A DNA stretch of 64,000 nt from Martinezella rhizogenes (GTDB lineage Bacteria > Pseudomonadota > Alphaproteobacteria > Rhizobiales > Rhizobiaceae): assembly GCF_000799715.1 (NCBI RefSeq), contig NZ_JUHG01000003.1:62001-126000 (forward strand). Reading direction: 5' to 3'. The notes beneath the pieces are model-generated. The model was given only the letters and a program-made list of their open reading frames with translations, had not been told where the DNA came from and ran no database searches. The position numbers were made by a program, and so were the translations under genes. This document shows, in pieces, positions 50,373 to 59,772 of this stretch (position 1 is the first letter of the stretch; each line of letters starts with the position of its first letter).

Positions 50373-51354
50373 GCGCCACCTGTTCGATCAGATGGTTCTT
50401 GCCCTTGCGCAGGATCAGGTCGGCGCGCGGGCGGGTCGGCAGGATGTTCTGGCGCAGGTTCTTCAGGTTGATGTTCTTCCAGAGCCCCTCGGCAATCCCG
50501 AGAGCCTCTTCCTCGGTGATCGAGGCATAGCGGTGGAAGAAGGAGTGCGGATCGCGGAAGGCAGTTTCGCGCAGCCGCATGAAGCGGGTGACATACCAAT
50601 TGTGGATGAGATCTTCGTCCGCATCGATATAGATCGAGAAGTCGAAGAAGTCCGAGACCATCGGCACGATCTTGCCGTCCGCCGGCAGGTGCCGCGATTG
50701 CAGCACGTTGATGCCTTCGAAGATCAGGATATCCGGCCGGTCGACGGTTTTGTATTCGTTGGGCAGCACGTCATAGACGAGATGCGAATAGCAGGGCGCC
50801 TTGACATCCGGTTGCCCGGCCTTGATCGCCGAGAGAAAGCGCAGCAGGGCGGCAGTATCGTAGCTCTCCGGAAAGCCCTTGCGCTGCATCAGGTTGCGGC
50901 GCTGCAATTCGGCATTCGCATAGAGAAAACCGTCGGTGGTGATCAGGTCGACCTTCGGGCTCGACGGCCAGCGGCGCAGCAGTTCCTTCAGAATACGGGC
51001 CGTGGTCGATTTGCCGACGGCGACCGAGCCGGCGATGCCGATGACGAAAGGCGTCTTGGCGACACCGTTGAGGCTGAGGAAGCGGTTGCGCTGTTCGAAC
51101 AGGATCTGCGAGGATTCGACATGCGAAGACAAAAGCCGCGATAGCGAAAGATAGATGCGCCGGACCTCGTCGAGATCGATCGGGTCGCCCATGGAGCGCA
51201 GCCGCGTCACTTCGTCGGCGGTCAGGGTCAGCGGCGTATCGGCCCGGAATTTCGCCCATTCTTCCGTGGAGAAGAAGTAATAGGGCGAATAGGCTTTCGC
51301 CTGAAAAATATCGAGCGTCTCGGGTGTGGTCGGGGTTTTGGTCGCTATTGTCAT
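50359..51354 (-). CDS. coaA: Pantothenate kinase CoaA (type I)
   Basis: 331 aa. P-loop [17 protein letters not shown] near residues 105-120, [21 protein letters not shown] and YDVLPNEY are typical type I PanK motifs. It phosphorylates pantothenate, the first and regulated step of CoA synthesis. It follows hisE by 6 bp and is the last gene of the his cluster; its end overlaps the convergent GT87 gene, so there is no intergenic terminator. The other CoA gene here is coaE at 7.8 kb. Confidence 0.96.
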   Translation of the reverse strand: MTIATKTPTTPETLDIFQAKAYSPYYFFSTEEWAKFRADTPLTLTADEVTRLRSMGDPIDLDEVRRIYLSLSRLLSSHVESSQILFEQRNRFLSLNGVAKTPFVIGIAGSVAVGKSTTARILKELLRRWPSSPKVDLITTDGFLYANAELQRRNLMQRKGFPESYDTAALLRFLSAIKAGQPDVKAPCYSHLVYDVLPNEYKTVDRPDILIFEGINVLQSRHLPADGKIVPMVSDFFDFSIYIDADEDLIHNWYVTRFMRLRETAFRDPHSFFHRYASITEEEALGIAEGLWKNINLKNLRQNILPTRPRADLILRKGKNHLIEQVALRKL

Positions 51355-51360
51355 CGCGTT

Positions 51361-51675
51361 CTACCGGCTTGCCTTTTCCTGAAGGCCGGATTGAGCGGTG
51401 CGCCTTTCGAGCTCACCCATGACATTCTGCAACGGAATGCCCGCTATCTTCAATACGACCATAAGATGATAAAGCAAATCGGCTGCCTCATAGGTGAGAT
51501 TGTCGCGATCGCCGGTCACGGCGGCCATCACGGCCTCGATCGCTTCCTCGCCCAGCTTCTTTGCGGCTTTCGGCTGGCCGGCGGCGCATAGCCTAGCCGT
51601 CCAGGATTCCTCCGGCGGCGCCTTGGAGCGCTCGTCGACGATCCTTTCGAGGTCGGAAAGGGTAAATCCGCTCAT
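51361..51675 (-). CDS. hisE: Phosphoribosyl-ATP pyrophosphatase HisE
   Basis: 104 aa. [54 protein letters not shown] contains the acidic metal-binding residues (EE..E and E..D) of the MazG-like HisE fold. It hydrolyses PR-ATP to PR-AMP. 15 bp after hisF and 6 bp before coaA. Confidence 0.95.
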   Translation of the reverse strand: MSGFTLSDLERIVDERSKAPPEESWTARLCAAGQPKAAKKLGEEAIEAVMAAVTGDRDNLTYEAADLLYHLMVVLKIAGIPLQNVMGELERRTAQSGLQEKASR

Positions 51676-51690
51676 CCGTCGTTGTCCTCC

Positions 51691-52479
51691 CTAGTCGAGC
51701 CGCATGGCGATGCCATGTTCCGACATATACCGTTTTGCTTCGCCGACCGAATAGGTGCCGAAGTGGAAAATCGAGGCCGCGAGCACGGCGGTCGCATGGC
51801 CTTCCTTGATGCCGGCAACGAGATCGTCGAGATCGCCGACGCCGCCCGATGCGATGACGGGCACGCGCACCGCATCCGCAATCGCCCGCGTCAGCTCCAG
51901 GTCGTAGCCGACCTTGGTGCCGTCGCGGTCCATCGAGGTGACGAGCAGTTCGCCGGCGCCGCGCTCGACCATCCTGCGGGCAAAATCGACGGCGTCGATG
52001 CCGGTCGCGTTACGGCCGCCATGGGTATAGATTTCCCAGGCGCTCTGATTGTCGCCGCCGAGGGCCTCGGTGCGCCGCCGCTTGGCGTCGATCGAGACGA
52101 CGATACATTGATTGCCGAACTTGTCGGCCGCTTCAGCGACAAAATCCGGATTGTTCACCGCCGCCGAGTTGATCGACACCTTGTCGGCGCCGCAGAGCAG
52201 CAGCTTGCGGATATCTGCGATGGCGCGAACGCCGCCGCCGACCGTCACCGGCATGAAGCATTGCTCGGCGGTGCGGGCGACGACATCGAAGATCGTCTCC
52301 CTATTGTCGGAAGAGGCGGTGATGTCGAGGAAGCAAAGCTCGTCGGCACCGGCGGCATCATAAGCCTTGGCAGCTTCCACCGGATCGCCGGCATCGACGA
52401 GATTGAGGAAGTTGACGCCCTTGACGACGCGGCCGTCCTTGACGTCGAGGCAGGGGATGACGCGGGCTTTCAGGGTCAT
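51691..52479 (-). CDS. hisF: Imidazole glycerol phosphate synthase cyclase subunit HisF
   Basis: 262 aa TIM barrel. Catalytic aspartates are in [16 protein letters not shown] (N-terminus) and [30 protein letters not shown] and [11 protein letters not shown] bind phosphate. It uses ammonia from HisH to make IGP and AICAR from PRFAR. Start overlaps the hisA stop by 4 bp. Confidence 0.97.
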   Translation of the reverse strand: MTLKARVIPCLDVKDGRVVKGVNFLNLVDAGDPVEAAKAYDAAGADELCFLDITASSDNRETIFDVVARTAEQCFMPVTVGGGVRAIADIRKLLLCGADKVSINSAAVNNPDFVAEAADKFGNQCIVVSIDAKRRRTEALGGDNQSAWEIYTHGGRNATGIDAVDFARRMVERGAGELLVTSMDRDGTKVGYDLELTRAIADAVRVPVIASGGVGDLDDLVAGIKEGHATAVLAASIFHFGTYSVGEAKRYMSEHGIAMRLD

Positions 52480-53225
52480 TGCGCGATCTCCTTCGCCTTG
52501 GCCGCCTTGATCAGCGCCAGGGCCTCCTTCGGATCGATACGGCCATCATAAAGGGCGCGGCCGGAAATCGCACCCTCCAGTTTGCGCGCATCCGGTTCGA
52601 CCATGCGGCGGATATCGTCCATCGAGGCGAGCCCGCCAGACGCGATGACGGGAATGGAAACGGCATCGGCCAGTTCCAGCGTCGAAGCCCAGTTGATGCC
52701 GGTCAGAATGCCGTCGCGGTCGATATCTGTATAGATGATCGCGGCAACGCCGGCGCCTTCGAATTTCTTCGCCAGTTCGATGATGCCGAGTTCGGAGGCT
52801 TCCGCCCAGCCCTCGACCGCCACCTTGCCGCCCTTGGCGTCGATGCCGACGGCAACATGGCCCGGAAATCTCTTGCAAGCCTCGATCACCAGCGCGGGAT
52901 CGCGCACGGCGACGGTGCCGAGGATGACGCGGGTGAGCCCGCGCGCCAGCCAGTTCTCGATATGGTCGAGCGTGCGGATGCCGCCACCAAGCTGCACCGG
53001 GTTCTTCGTCGCCTTGAGGATGGCGTCGACGGCAGCACCGTTGACGGTTTCGCCGGCAAAGGCGCCGTTGAGATCGACCACATGCAGCCATTCGAAGCCC
53101 TGGTCCTCGAAGGCCTTGGCCTGGGCCGCCGGATCCGGGTTGTAGACTGTCGCTTGGTTCATATCGCCGAGCTTCAGACGCACGCACTGGCCGTCTTTTA
53201 GGTCGATGGCGGGGAACAAGATCAT
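52476..53225 (-). CDS. hisA: ProFAR isomerase HisA
   Basis: 249 aa TIM barrel related to HisF. Catalytic aspartates in [15 protein letters not shown] and [29 protein letters not shown] and [14 protein letters not shown] bind the two phosphates. It converts ProFAR to PRFAR. 30 bp after hisH, overlapping hisF. Confidence 0.97.
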   Translation of the reverse strand: MILFPAIDLKDGQCVRLKLGDMNQATVYNPDPAAQAKAFEDQGFEWLHVVDLNGAFAGETVNGAAVDAILKATKNPVQLGGGIRTLDHIENWLARGLTRVILGTVAVRDPALVIEACKRFPGHVAVGIDAKGGKVAVEGWAEASELGIIELAKKFEGAGVAAIIYTDIDRDGILTGINWASTLELADAVSIPVIASGGLASMDDIRRMVEPDARKLEGAISGRALYDGRIDPKEALALIKAAKAKEIAQ

Positions 53226-53255
53226 TTTACTTTTTCCATTTCTTCCGCGCGAGCC

Positions 53256-53906
53256 TTACGGCTTCCAGCGCAGGAAATTAGCAATTAGGGCAAGGCCGAG
53301 CTTCTGGCTTTTTTCCGGGTGGAACTGCGAGCCGGCCATGTTGTCACGGCCGACGAAAGCGGTCATCGCGCCGCCATAGCCGGTCGTGGCAATCACATCG
53401 TCGGCATGATCGGCGGCCAGATGGTAGGAGTGCACGAAATAGGCGTGCAGCCCGTCCGGCCCGGTCGGAATGCCGTCGAAGAGCGGATGCGGGTGCCTCA
53501 GATCCAGCGTGTTCCAGCCGATCTGCGGGATCTTCAGGCTTGGATCGCTCGGCGTCATCTCCTTGACGTCGCCCTTGATCCAGCCGAAGCCTTGCGTGAT
53601 CGTCTTTTCCAGCCCGCGCGACGACATCAGCTGCATGCCGACGCAGATCCCGAGAAAGGGGCGGGCCTTGTGTTCCACGACATCGATCACGGCTTGCGCC
53701 ATGCCGGAAACCGCGTCGAGCCCGCGGCGGCAATCGGCATAGGCGCCGACGCCGGGAAGCACGATGCGATCAGCCGTGGCGACGCGTTCGGCATCGTCGG
53801 TGAGATCAATCTCGGCGTCGATGCCGGCTTCGCGGGCAGCGCGTTCGAAGGCTTTGGTGGCCGAGCGCAGATTGCCCGAGCCATAGTCGATAATTGCGAC
53901 GCGCAT
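53256..53906 (-). CDS. hisH: Imidazole glycerol phosphate synthase glutaminase subunit HisH
   Basis: 216 aa class I glutamine amidotransferase. Nucleophile cysteine in [10 protein letters not shown], oxyanion strand [10 protein letters not shown], and catalytic His/Glu in [10 protein letters not shown]. It supplies ammonia to HisF. Starts 2 bp after the DUF2628 gene. Confidence 0.97.
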   Translation of the reverse strand: MRVAIIDYGSGNLRSATKAFERAAREAGIDAEIDLTDDAERVATADRIVLPGVGAYADCRRGLDAVSGMAQAVIDVVEHKARPFLGICVGMQLMSSRGLEKTITQGFGWIKGDVKEMTPSDPSLKIPQIGWNTLDLRHPHPLFDGIPTGPDGLHAYFVHSYHLAADHADDVIATTGYGGAMTAFVGRDNMAGSQFHPEKSQKLGLALIANFLRWKP

Positions 53907-53908
53907 AC

Positions 53909-54391
53909 TCAGCGTCCTCCATCATAGCCGGGAAGACCGAATGTCGATCCGCCCCGGCCGGAATTATTGTTTGGATAAGAAGGGATATCCCAGTTGTTCG
54001 CACGGATATTCTCCTGCGCCTTCGGCTCGATGCCCGAGAAATGGATTTCTTCCGCTGTCGCCAGATTATGGGCCGAAACCAAACCTTCCGTCTTCCATCC
54101 GGCGTCGGCAAGGCGGCGGTAGACGGCGTTCGGACCTTCGAGCGCCGCAAGAATGCGCACGCCGATGAGGATCGCGATACCGGCGGCGAAAAATCCCGGC
54201 CGGCGGATCAGTTCCAGCGCGATGCCCTGCAGCAGAAAGGCGGCGGCGGCATGCAGCCATAGCCGTTGGTAAAGCATCCACAGCGTTGGAAACAGAAAGG
54301 CCCACCATGAAAAGCCGTCGCGAATGAAGCGCGTCTTGTCCTGGTTACCGTCCGGCCCGCCGGGTGGCGTCAAAATCAGATAGCTTGCCAT
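53909..54391 (-). CDS. DUF2628 membrane protein in the his operon
   Basis: 160 aa. A short N-terminal segment ([15 protein letters not shown]) is followed by [24 protein letters not shown] and two or three hydrophobic helices up to about residue 90. A soluble C-terminal part ends in a glycine-rich tail. The arrangement matches DUF2628 proteins found between hisB and hisH in many alphaproteobacteria. No enzymatic motif is visible; role unknown. 24 bp after hisB and 2 bp before hisH, so surely co-transcribed with his genes. Confidence 0.82.
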   Translation of the reverse strand: MASYLILTPPGGPDGNQDKTRFIRDGFSWWAFLFPTLWMLYQRLWLHAAAAFLLQGIALELIRRPGFFAAGIAILIGVRILAALEGPNAVYRRLADAGWKTEGLVSAHNLATAEEIHFSGIEPKAQENIRANNWDIPSYPNNNSGRGGSTFGLPGYDGGR

Positions 54392-54415
54392 CTCTTCACT
54401 TCCCCTTGATGGGGC

Positions 54416-55024
54416 TCAGGCGAGGGTGCCCTTTGTCGAGGGCACACGGCCTGCCTGCCGCGGATCGATCTCGGTTGCCGTGCGCAGCGCGCGGGCAACG
54501 GCCTTGAAGCATGTCTCGGCTATATGGTGATTGTTGGCGCCATAATGGTTGAGAATATGCAGCGTGATGCCGGCATTCTGCGCCAAAGCCTGAAAGAATT
54601 CGCGCACCAACTCGGTATCGAAGGTGCCGATCTTCGGCGCGCTGAAGGCGACGTTCCAGACGAGAAAGGGCCGGCCCGAGAGATCGACGGCCGCCTTCGT
54701 CATCGTCTCGTCCATGGCGAGATCGATCGAGGCATAACGTGTGATGCCGCGCCGGTCGCCCAGCGCCTTGGAAATGGCCTGGCCGATGGCGATGCCGGTA
54801 TCTTCGACGGCATGGTGATCGTCGACATGTAGGTCGCCCTTGGTGTCGATCTCCATGTCGATCAGCGAATGTCGCGACAGCTGCTCCAGCATATGGTCGA
54901 AGAAACCGACGCCCGTCGAAATGGTCGACTTGCCGCTGCCGTCGATGTTGACGGATACGGAGACCGAGGTCTCGTTGGTCTTGCGGGAAACGCTTGCCGT
55001 GCGGCTCGCTACAGTCTCTGCCAT
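54416..55024 (-). CDS. hisB: Imidazoleglycerol-phosphate dehydratase HisB
   Basis: 202 aa from the ATG at 55024, with GGAG seven bases upstream; an ATG four codons earlier is the alternative. Manganese-binding histidine clusters are [28 protein letters not shown] and [18 protein letters not shown]. It dehydrates IGP to imidazole acetol phosphate. First gene of hisB-DUF2628-hisH-hisA-hisF-hisE-coaA, divergent from hslV across 213 bp. Confidence 0.97.
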   Translation of the reverse strand: MAETVASRTASVSRKTNETSVSVSVNIDGSGKSTISTGVGFFDHMLEQLSRHSLIDMEIDTKGDLHVDDHHAVEDTGIAIGQAISKALGDRRGITRYASIDLAMDETMTKAAVDLSGRPFLVWNVAFSAPKIGTFDTELVREFFQALAQNAGITLHILNHYGANNHHIAETCFKAVARALRTATEIDPRQAGRVPSTKGTLA

Positions 55025-55237
55025 GGGCTGCTCCATCGGGATGACGGCCGTTCCTTATCAGGCACATCGGCAAATATCCAGAAGTTAAGTCACGAGGAAC
55101 TTCTCTAGCCGGCTTACAGGCGTCATTCCCGAACCGGCGACATTTGCAATCCTAAAAAGCCCTCTTACATAGATCACGACGGGGCCGAAACGCGGCCCGG
55201 CAGAAAGCCCGCCAGAATGGGGGCAAACAGGTGTTAC

Positions 55238-55765
55238 ATGACGACAATTGTGACTATTCGCAAAGGCGGCAAGGTTGTGATGGCCGGTGACGGCCAGGTC
55301 AGTCTTGGCCAGACCGTAATGAAGGGCAATGCCCGCAAGGTTCGCCGCATCGGCAAGGGCGATGTGATCGCCGGTTTCGCCGGCGCGACCGCCGATGCCT
55401 TCACGCTGCTGGAGCGGCTTGAAAAGAAGCTCGAACAATATCCCGGCCAGCTGATGCGCGCGGCCGTCGAGCTCGCCAAGGATTGGCGCACGGACAAATA
55501 TCTGCGCAACCTCGAGGCCATGATGCTGGTTGCCGACAAGAGCGTGACACTCGCCATCACCGGCAACGGCGATGTGCTTGAGCCGGAACACGGCGCGCTG
55601 GCGATTGGCTCCGGCGGCAATTTTGCGCTCGCCGCCGCGCGCGCGCTGATGGATACCGACAAATCCGCCGAAGAGGTCGCTCGCCGCGCCCTCGATATCG
55701 CCGCCGACATCTGCGTCTACACCAACCATAATGTGGTGATCGAGACGCTCGATGCCGAAGCCTGA
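55238..55765 (+). CDS. hslV: ATP-dependent protease subunit HslV (ClpQ)
   Basis: 175 aa from the ATG at 55238, so the mature N-terminus is the catalytic threonine ([19 protein letters not shown]). This decides the start against an ATG seven codons upstream, which would bury the nucleophile. [17 protein letters not shown] and the [13 protein letters not shown] region are typical. The dodecameric protease pairs with HslU, encoded 44 bp downstream. Confidence 0.97.
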   Translation: MTTIVTIRKGGKVVMAGDGQVSLGQTVMKGNARKVRRIGKGDVIAGFAGATADAFTLLERLEKKLEQYPGQLMRAAVELAKDWRTDKYLRNLEAMMLVADKSVTLAITGNGDVLEPEHGALAIGSGGNFALAAARALMDTDKSAEEVARRALDIAADICVYTNHNVVIETLDAEA

Positions 55766-55809
55766 ATTCCTATCTTGATCGTATCCAGCCCTGACGGGAA
55801 ACACACGAA

Positions 55810-57120
55810 ATGACCACTTTTTCCCCCCGCGAGATCGTTTCCGAACTCGACCGTTATATCGTCGGCCAGCATGAGGCCAAGCGCGCCGTGGCGATTGCGC
55901 TGCGCAACCGCTGGCGCCGCCAGCAGCTCGAGCCCGATCTGCGCGACGAAGTCATGCCCAAGAACATCCTGATGATCGGCCCGACCGGCGTCGGCAAGAC
56001 GGAAATCTCCCGTCGCCTCGCCAAGCTCGCCGGTGCTCCCTTCATCAAGGTGGAAGCCACGAAGTTCACCGAAGTCGGCTATGTCGGCCGCGACGTCGAA
56101 CAGATCATCCGCGATCTCGTCGAAGTCGGCATCGGCCTTGTACGCGAAAAGAAGCGCGCCGAGGTGCAGGCCAAGGCGCATATGAGCGCCGAGGAGCGTG
56201 TGCTTGACGCCCTGGTGGGCGCCACCGCCTCGCCGGCGACACGCGACAGTTTCCGCAAGAAGCTGCGTGACGGTCAGCTCGACGACAAGGAAATCGATAT
56301 CGAAGTTGCCGATACCGGCTCCGGTATGCCCGGCGGCTTCGAGATCCCCGGCATGCCCGGTGCCAATATCGGCGTGCTCAACCTCTCCGAAATGTTCGGC
56401 AAGGCCATGGGCGGCCGCACCAAGAAGGTTCGCACCACGGTCAAGGATTCCTATAAGGAACTGGTGCGCGACGAATCCGACAAGCTGATCGACAACGAAG
56501 CGATCCAGCGCGAGGCCGTGCAATCCGCCGAGAATGACGGTATCGTCTTCCTCGACGAAATCGACAAGATCGCAGCCCGCGACGGCGGCATGGGTGCCGG
56601 CGTCTCGCGCGAAGGCGTGCAGCGCGACCTGCTGCCGCTGGTCGAGGGCACGACGGTGTCGACCAAGTATGGTCCGGTCAAGACCGACCATATCCTGTTC
56701 ATCGCCTCCGGCGCATTCCATGTGTCGAAGCCTTCGGATCTCCTGCCGGAATTGCAGGGCCGCCTGCCGATCCGCGTCGAGCTCCGGCCGCTGACCAAGG
56801 AAGATTTCCGCCGTATCCTGACCGAGCCGGAAGCCAGCCTCATCCGCCAGTACAAGGCGCTGATGGAGACGGAAGACCTGAAGCTCGACTTCACCGACGA
56901 CGCCATCGATGCGCTCGCCGATGTCGCCGTGCACTTGAACTCCACCGTCGAGAACATCGGCGCGCGCCGTCTGCAGACGGTAATGGAGCGGGTGCTGGAC
57001 GAAATCTCCTACAATGCCTCGGATCGCGCCGGCGTCTCGGTGACCATCGATGCTGACTATGTCCGCGAGCATGTCGGTGATCTCGCCGCCAATACAGACC
57101 TGTCGCGCTTCATCCTTTAG
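55810..57120 (+). CDS. hslU: HslU (ClpY) AAA+ unfoldase
   Basis: 436 aa. Walker [16 protein letters not shown] near residues 58-72, Walker [12 protein letters not shown], pore loop [16 protein letters not shown], sensor region GRLPIRVEL, and C-terminal [17 protein letters not shown] with the final DLSRFIL tail that docks into HslV. Co-transcribed with hslV. Terminator downstream. Confidence 0.98.
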   Translation: MTTFSPREIVSELDRYIVGQHEAKRAVAIALRNRWRRQQLEPDLRDEVMPKNILMIGPTGVGKTEISRRLAKLAGAPFIKVEATKFTEVGYVGRDVEQIIRDLVEVGIGLVREKKRAEVQAKAHMSAEERVLDALVGATASPATRDSFRKKLRDGQLDDKEIDIEVADTGSGMPGGFEIPGMPGANIGVLNLSEMFGKAMGGRTKKVRTTVKDSYKELVRDESDKLIDNEAIQREAVQSAENDGIVFLDEIDKIAARDGGMGAGVSREGVQRDLLPLVEGTTVSTKYGPVKTDHILFIASGAFHVSKPSDLLPELQGRLPIRVELRPLTKEDFRRILTEPEASLIRQYKALMETEDLKLDFTDDAIDALADVAVHLNSTVENIGARRLQTVMERVLDEISYNASDRAGVSVTIDADYVREHVGDLAANTDLSRFIL

Positions 57121-57168
57121 CGCGGCCGATGCCGGCTGCGGCATCTTGAAATATTAATCACTCGACAG

Positions 57169-57205
57169 CGGGCCTTTAACTTTTTAGTTAGGGGCCCGTT
57201 TCTTT
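57169..57205 (+). terminator. Rho-independent terminator after hslU
   Basis: CGGGCCTTTAACT / AGTTAGGGGCCCG pairs over 13 bp (two G-U pairs) around a TTTT loop and is followed by TTTCTTT. Confidence 0.85.
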
Positions 57206-57289
57206 GTGTAGCTTGGCTTTATTCGGCCAAGATTGTCCCTCAGGCAGCCGCATGGAAGCATCGGATAAAACTTCGATAGGGCAGCCATC

Positions 57290-58243
57290 GTGCGACGCAT
57301 ACTGATCCCCCTTCTCCTGGCGATCGTCAGTCTTTCCTGGATGCCGGCCCACGCCGATGCGGCGACCATGGTGCCGCCGGGCAACCGCAACGCCGAGCAG
57401 CCGGCGATCCCCGGCGCCTCTGTCCGCCGCACCAGGGGCACGAATTCGACCTTCGACCGCAAATACCAGAAAGTTCGCGAGCTGCTGGCGACCGACACCA
57501 GGCTGATGTCGAAGATCAAGTCGACGGCGCGCGCCTATGGCATCGATCCGATCCACATCATCGGCGCGCTGGTCGGCGAGCATACCTATAATGTCGACGC
57601 CTATGACGGCCTGCAGTCCTACTACGTCAAGGCTGCCTCCTATGCCGGCCAGAGTTTCCGTTTTGCCTATAATGGCGAAAACGTCGACGATTTCGTCGCC
57701 CGGCCGCAATTCGACGTCTGCAAGGGCAAAAGGGATTCCTACAGCCTCTGGACCTGCCGCGAAGATGTTTGGGACAGTGCTTTCCGGGGTAAGAAGGTTG
57801 ACGGCAAATCCTTCCCCGACAATCGTTTCAGCGCCGTGTTCTTCCAGCCCTTTTATGCCGGCCAGACCTTTGGCCTCGGCCAGATCAATCCGCTGACCGC
57901 TCTGGAGCTTTCCGATCTCGTCAGCTCCACCTCGGGCATTGCGAAGCTGGATGAAAAGGATGCCAGCGGCGTCTACAAGGCGATCATGGATCCGGATTTG
58001 TCGCTCGCCTTCGTCGCCGGCTCGATCCGCAAGTCGATCGATGATTACCGCTCGATCGCCGGCATGGATATATCAGGCAATCCGGGCCTTACGGCGACTC
58101 TCTACAATGTCGGCAATTCCCGCCAGCGCGCCGCAGCCCTCGCCGCCAGGAACCGGGGCGCGAGCCAGCCGGTCTGGCCGGAAGAAAATTACTATGGCTG
58201 GCTTATCAATGATAGACTGGACGACCTGAAGTCGCTGCTCTAG
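57290..58243 (+). CDS. DUF1402 family secreted protein with lytic-transglycosylase-like motifs
   Basis: 317 aa from a GTG start. A signal peptide is clear (RRILIPLLLAIVSLSWMPAHADA, cleavage near residue 23). The body resembles the SLT lysozyme fold: ARAYGIDPIHIIGALVGEHTYNVDA, with E97 where the catalytic glutamate of SLT enzymes lies; TFGLGQINPLTALEL (G195-P201) like GLMQIMPATA; MDPDLSLAFVAGSIRKSIDDY; and LYNVG (Y272-G275) like AYNAG. An insertion of about 95 residues between the Glu and GLGQ motifs, with two cysteines, is unusual. Published annotation is only DUF1402; enzymatic role is my inference. Confidence 0.8.
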   Translation: MRRILIPLLLAIVSLSWMPAHADAATMVPPGNRNAEQPAIPGASVRRTRGTNSTFDRKYQKVRELLATDTRLMSKIKSTARAYGIDPIHIIGALVGEHTYNVDAYDGLQSYYVKAASYAGQSFRFAYNGENVDDFVARPQFDVCKGKRDSYSLWTCREDVWDSAFRGKKVDGKSFPDNRFSAVFFQPFYAGQTFGLGQINPLTALELSDLVSSTSGIAKLDEKDASGVYKAIMDPDLSLAFVAGSIRKSIDDYRSIAGMDISGNPGLTATLYNVGNSRQRAAALAARNRGASQPVWPEENYYGWLINDRLDDLKSLL

Positions 58244-58290
58244 ACTTCGAAACTGTCGAGAAAATAAGGTTTTCGAGGAGATTTGATCTC

Positions 58291-59685
58291 ATGGATATGA
58301 TCCCGGAAGCCTTTTCTCCGCCGGCCCCGATCCCGCGCACCGTGCCGCCGTCACGGTTGACGATCATCCGCACCATCCTGCGCAATCCGCTCGAATTATG
58401 GGGCGAGCCCTCCTACACGCTGCCCTGGATCATGACGCGCTTCATTCGCGAGCGCACGCTGATCGTCAACGATCCCGGCCTGATCAAGCATGTGCTGGTC
58501 GACAATGCTTCCAACTACCGCATGTCCGATATCCGCCAGCTCATACTTCGGCCGATCCTGCGCGATGGCCTGTTGACGGCGGAAGGACCGGTCTGGAAGC
58601 GCTCGCGCAAGGCCGTCGCCCCGGTCTTCACGCCGCGCCATGCCCAGGGCTTTGCCGGCCAGATGCTGAGCCAGAGCGAGGACTACGTTCGCAAATACGA
58701 AGAGGTGGGCAGCGAAGGCAAGGTTTTTGACGTCGCTGTCGACATGACCGAACTCACCTTTGCTATTCTCGCCGAGACGCTGTTCTCCGGTGAGATCGTC
58801 ACGGAAGGCGCCAGTTTCGCGGATGACGTCAACCAGCTTCTGCATCGCATGGGTCGCGTCGATCCGATGGACCTCTTGCGGGCACCCGCCTGGGTGCCGC
58901 GTGTCACCCGCATCGGCGGCCAGAAGGTGCTCGACAAGTTTCGCGGCATCGTCCGCGATACCATGAACCTGCGCCTCGACAAGATGCGCAGGGATCGTGC
59001 GTCCGCGCCCGACGATTTCCTGACGCTGCTCTTGGAAAAGACCGGTCCCGACGGGCTAACCATGGAGGAGATCGAGGACAATATCCTCACCTTCATCGGC
59101 GCCGGCCACGAGACGACGGCCCGCGCGCTTGCCTGGACGCTTTATTGCGTCGCCAACAGCCTGCATATCCGCGAGGCCATGGAGGCAGAGATCGATAGCG
59201 TGCTCGCCACCGGCGCCGAGCCCGTCGCCTGGCTCGACCTGATGCCGAATGTCCGTGCCGCCTTCGAGGAGGCCATGCGCCTCTATCCGCCGGCCCCCTC
59301 GATCAACCGCGCCTCCATCGCCGACGATGGATGGACGAGCCCGAGCGGCGAGCGTGTCGAGATCCCGGCAGGGATCACGGTGCTGATCATGCCCTGGACG
59401 CTGCATCGCCACGCGCTCTATTGGGATAAGCCGCGCGCCTTCATGCCCGAACGTTTCCTTCCGGAGAATCGCGGCAAGATCAACCGCTTCCAGTACCTGC
59501 CCTTCGGCGCCGGCCCACGCGTCTGCATCGGCGCCACCTTCGCCCTGCAGGAGGCCGTCATCGCACTTGCGGTGATGATGCACCGCTTCCGCTTCGATCT
59601 CACCGACGAGACCAATCCCTGGCCGGTGCAGAAGCTGACGACGCAGCCGCAAGGCGGGCTGCCGATGCGGGTGACGAGGCGGTAG
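58291..59685 (+). CDS. Cytochrome P450
   Basis: 464 aa soluble P450. I-helix motif GAGHETTARALAW (near residue 270), ExxR in FEEAMRLYPPAP, PERF region FMPERFLPENR, and haem-ligand loop YLPFGAGPRVCIGATFALQE with the axial cysteine. The substrate is not predictable; the CYP102/CYP4-like haem loop (FGAGPRVCIG) suggests a fatty-acid or terpene hydroxylase type but this is weak. No ferredoxin or reductase gene adjacent. 47 bp after the DUF1402 stop. Confidence 0.92.
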   Translation: MDMIPEAFSPPAPIPRTVPPSRLTIIRTILRNPLELWGEPSYTLPWIMTRFIRERTLIVNDPGLIKHVLVDNASNYRMSDIRQLILRPILRDGLLTAEGPVWKRSRKAVAPVFTPRHAQGFAGQMLSQSEDYVRKYEEVGSEGKVFDVAVDMTELTFAILAETLFSGEIVTEGASFADDVNQLLHRMGRVDPMDLLRAPAWVPRVTRIGGQKVLDKFRGIVRDTMNLRLDKMRRDRASAPDDFLTLLLEKTGPDGLTMEEIEDNILTFIGAGHETTARALAWTLYCVANSLHIREAMEAEIDSVLATGAEPVAWLDLMPNVRAAFEEAMRLYPPAPSINRASIADDGWTSPSGERVEIPAGITVLIMPWTLHRHALYWDKPRAFMPERFLPENRGKINRFQYLPFGAGPRVCIGATFALQEAVIALAVMMHRFRFDLTDETNPWPVQKLTTQPQGGLPMRVTRR

Positions 59686-59772
59686 GATTGTTTTTGCCGC
59701 TTCGTAGCTAGCGGGCCAAGTGGGAAGGGTGCAATAACAGGTCACCTTCCATTCAAAAGGTTAGATATCAGC

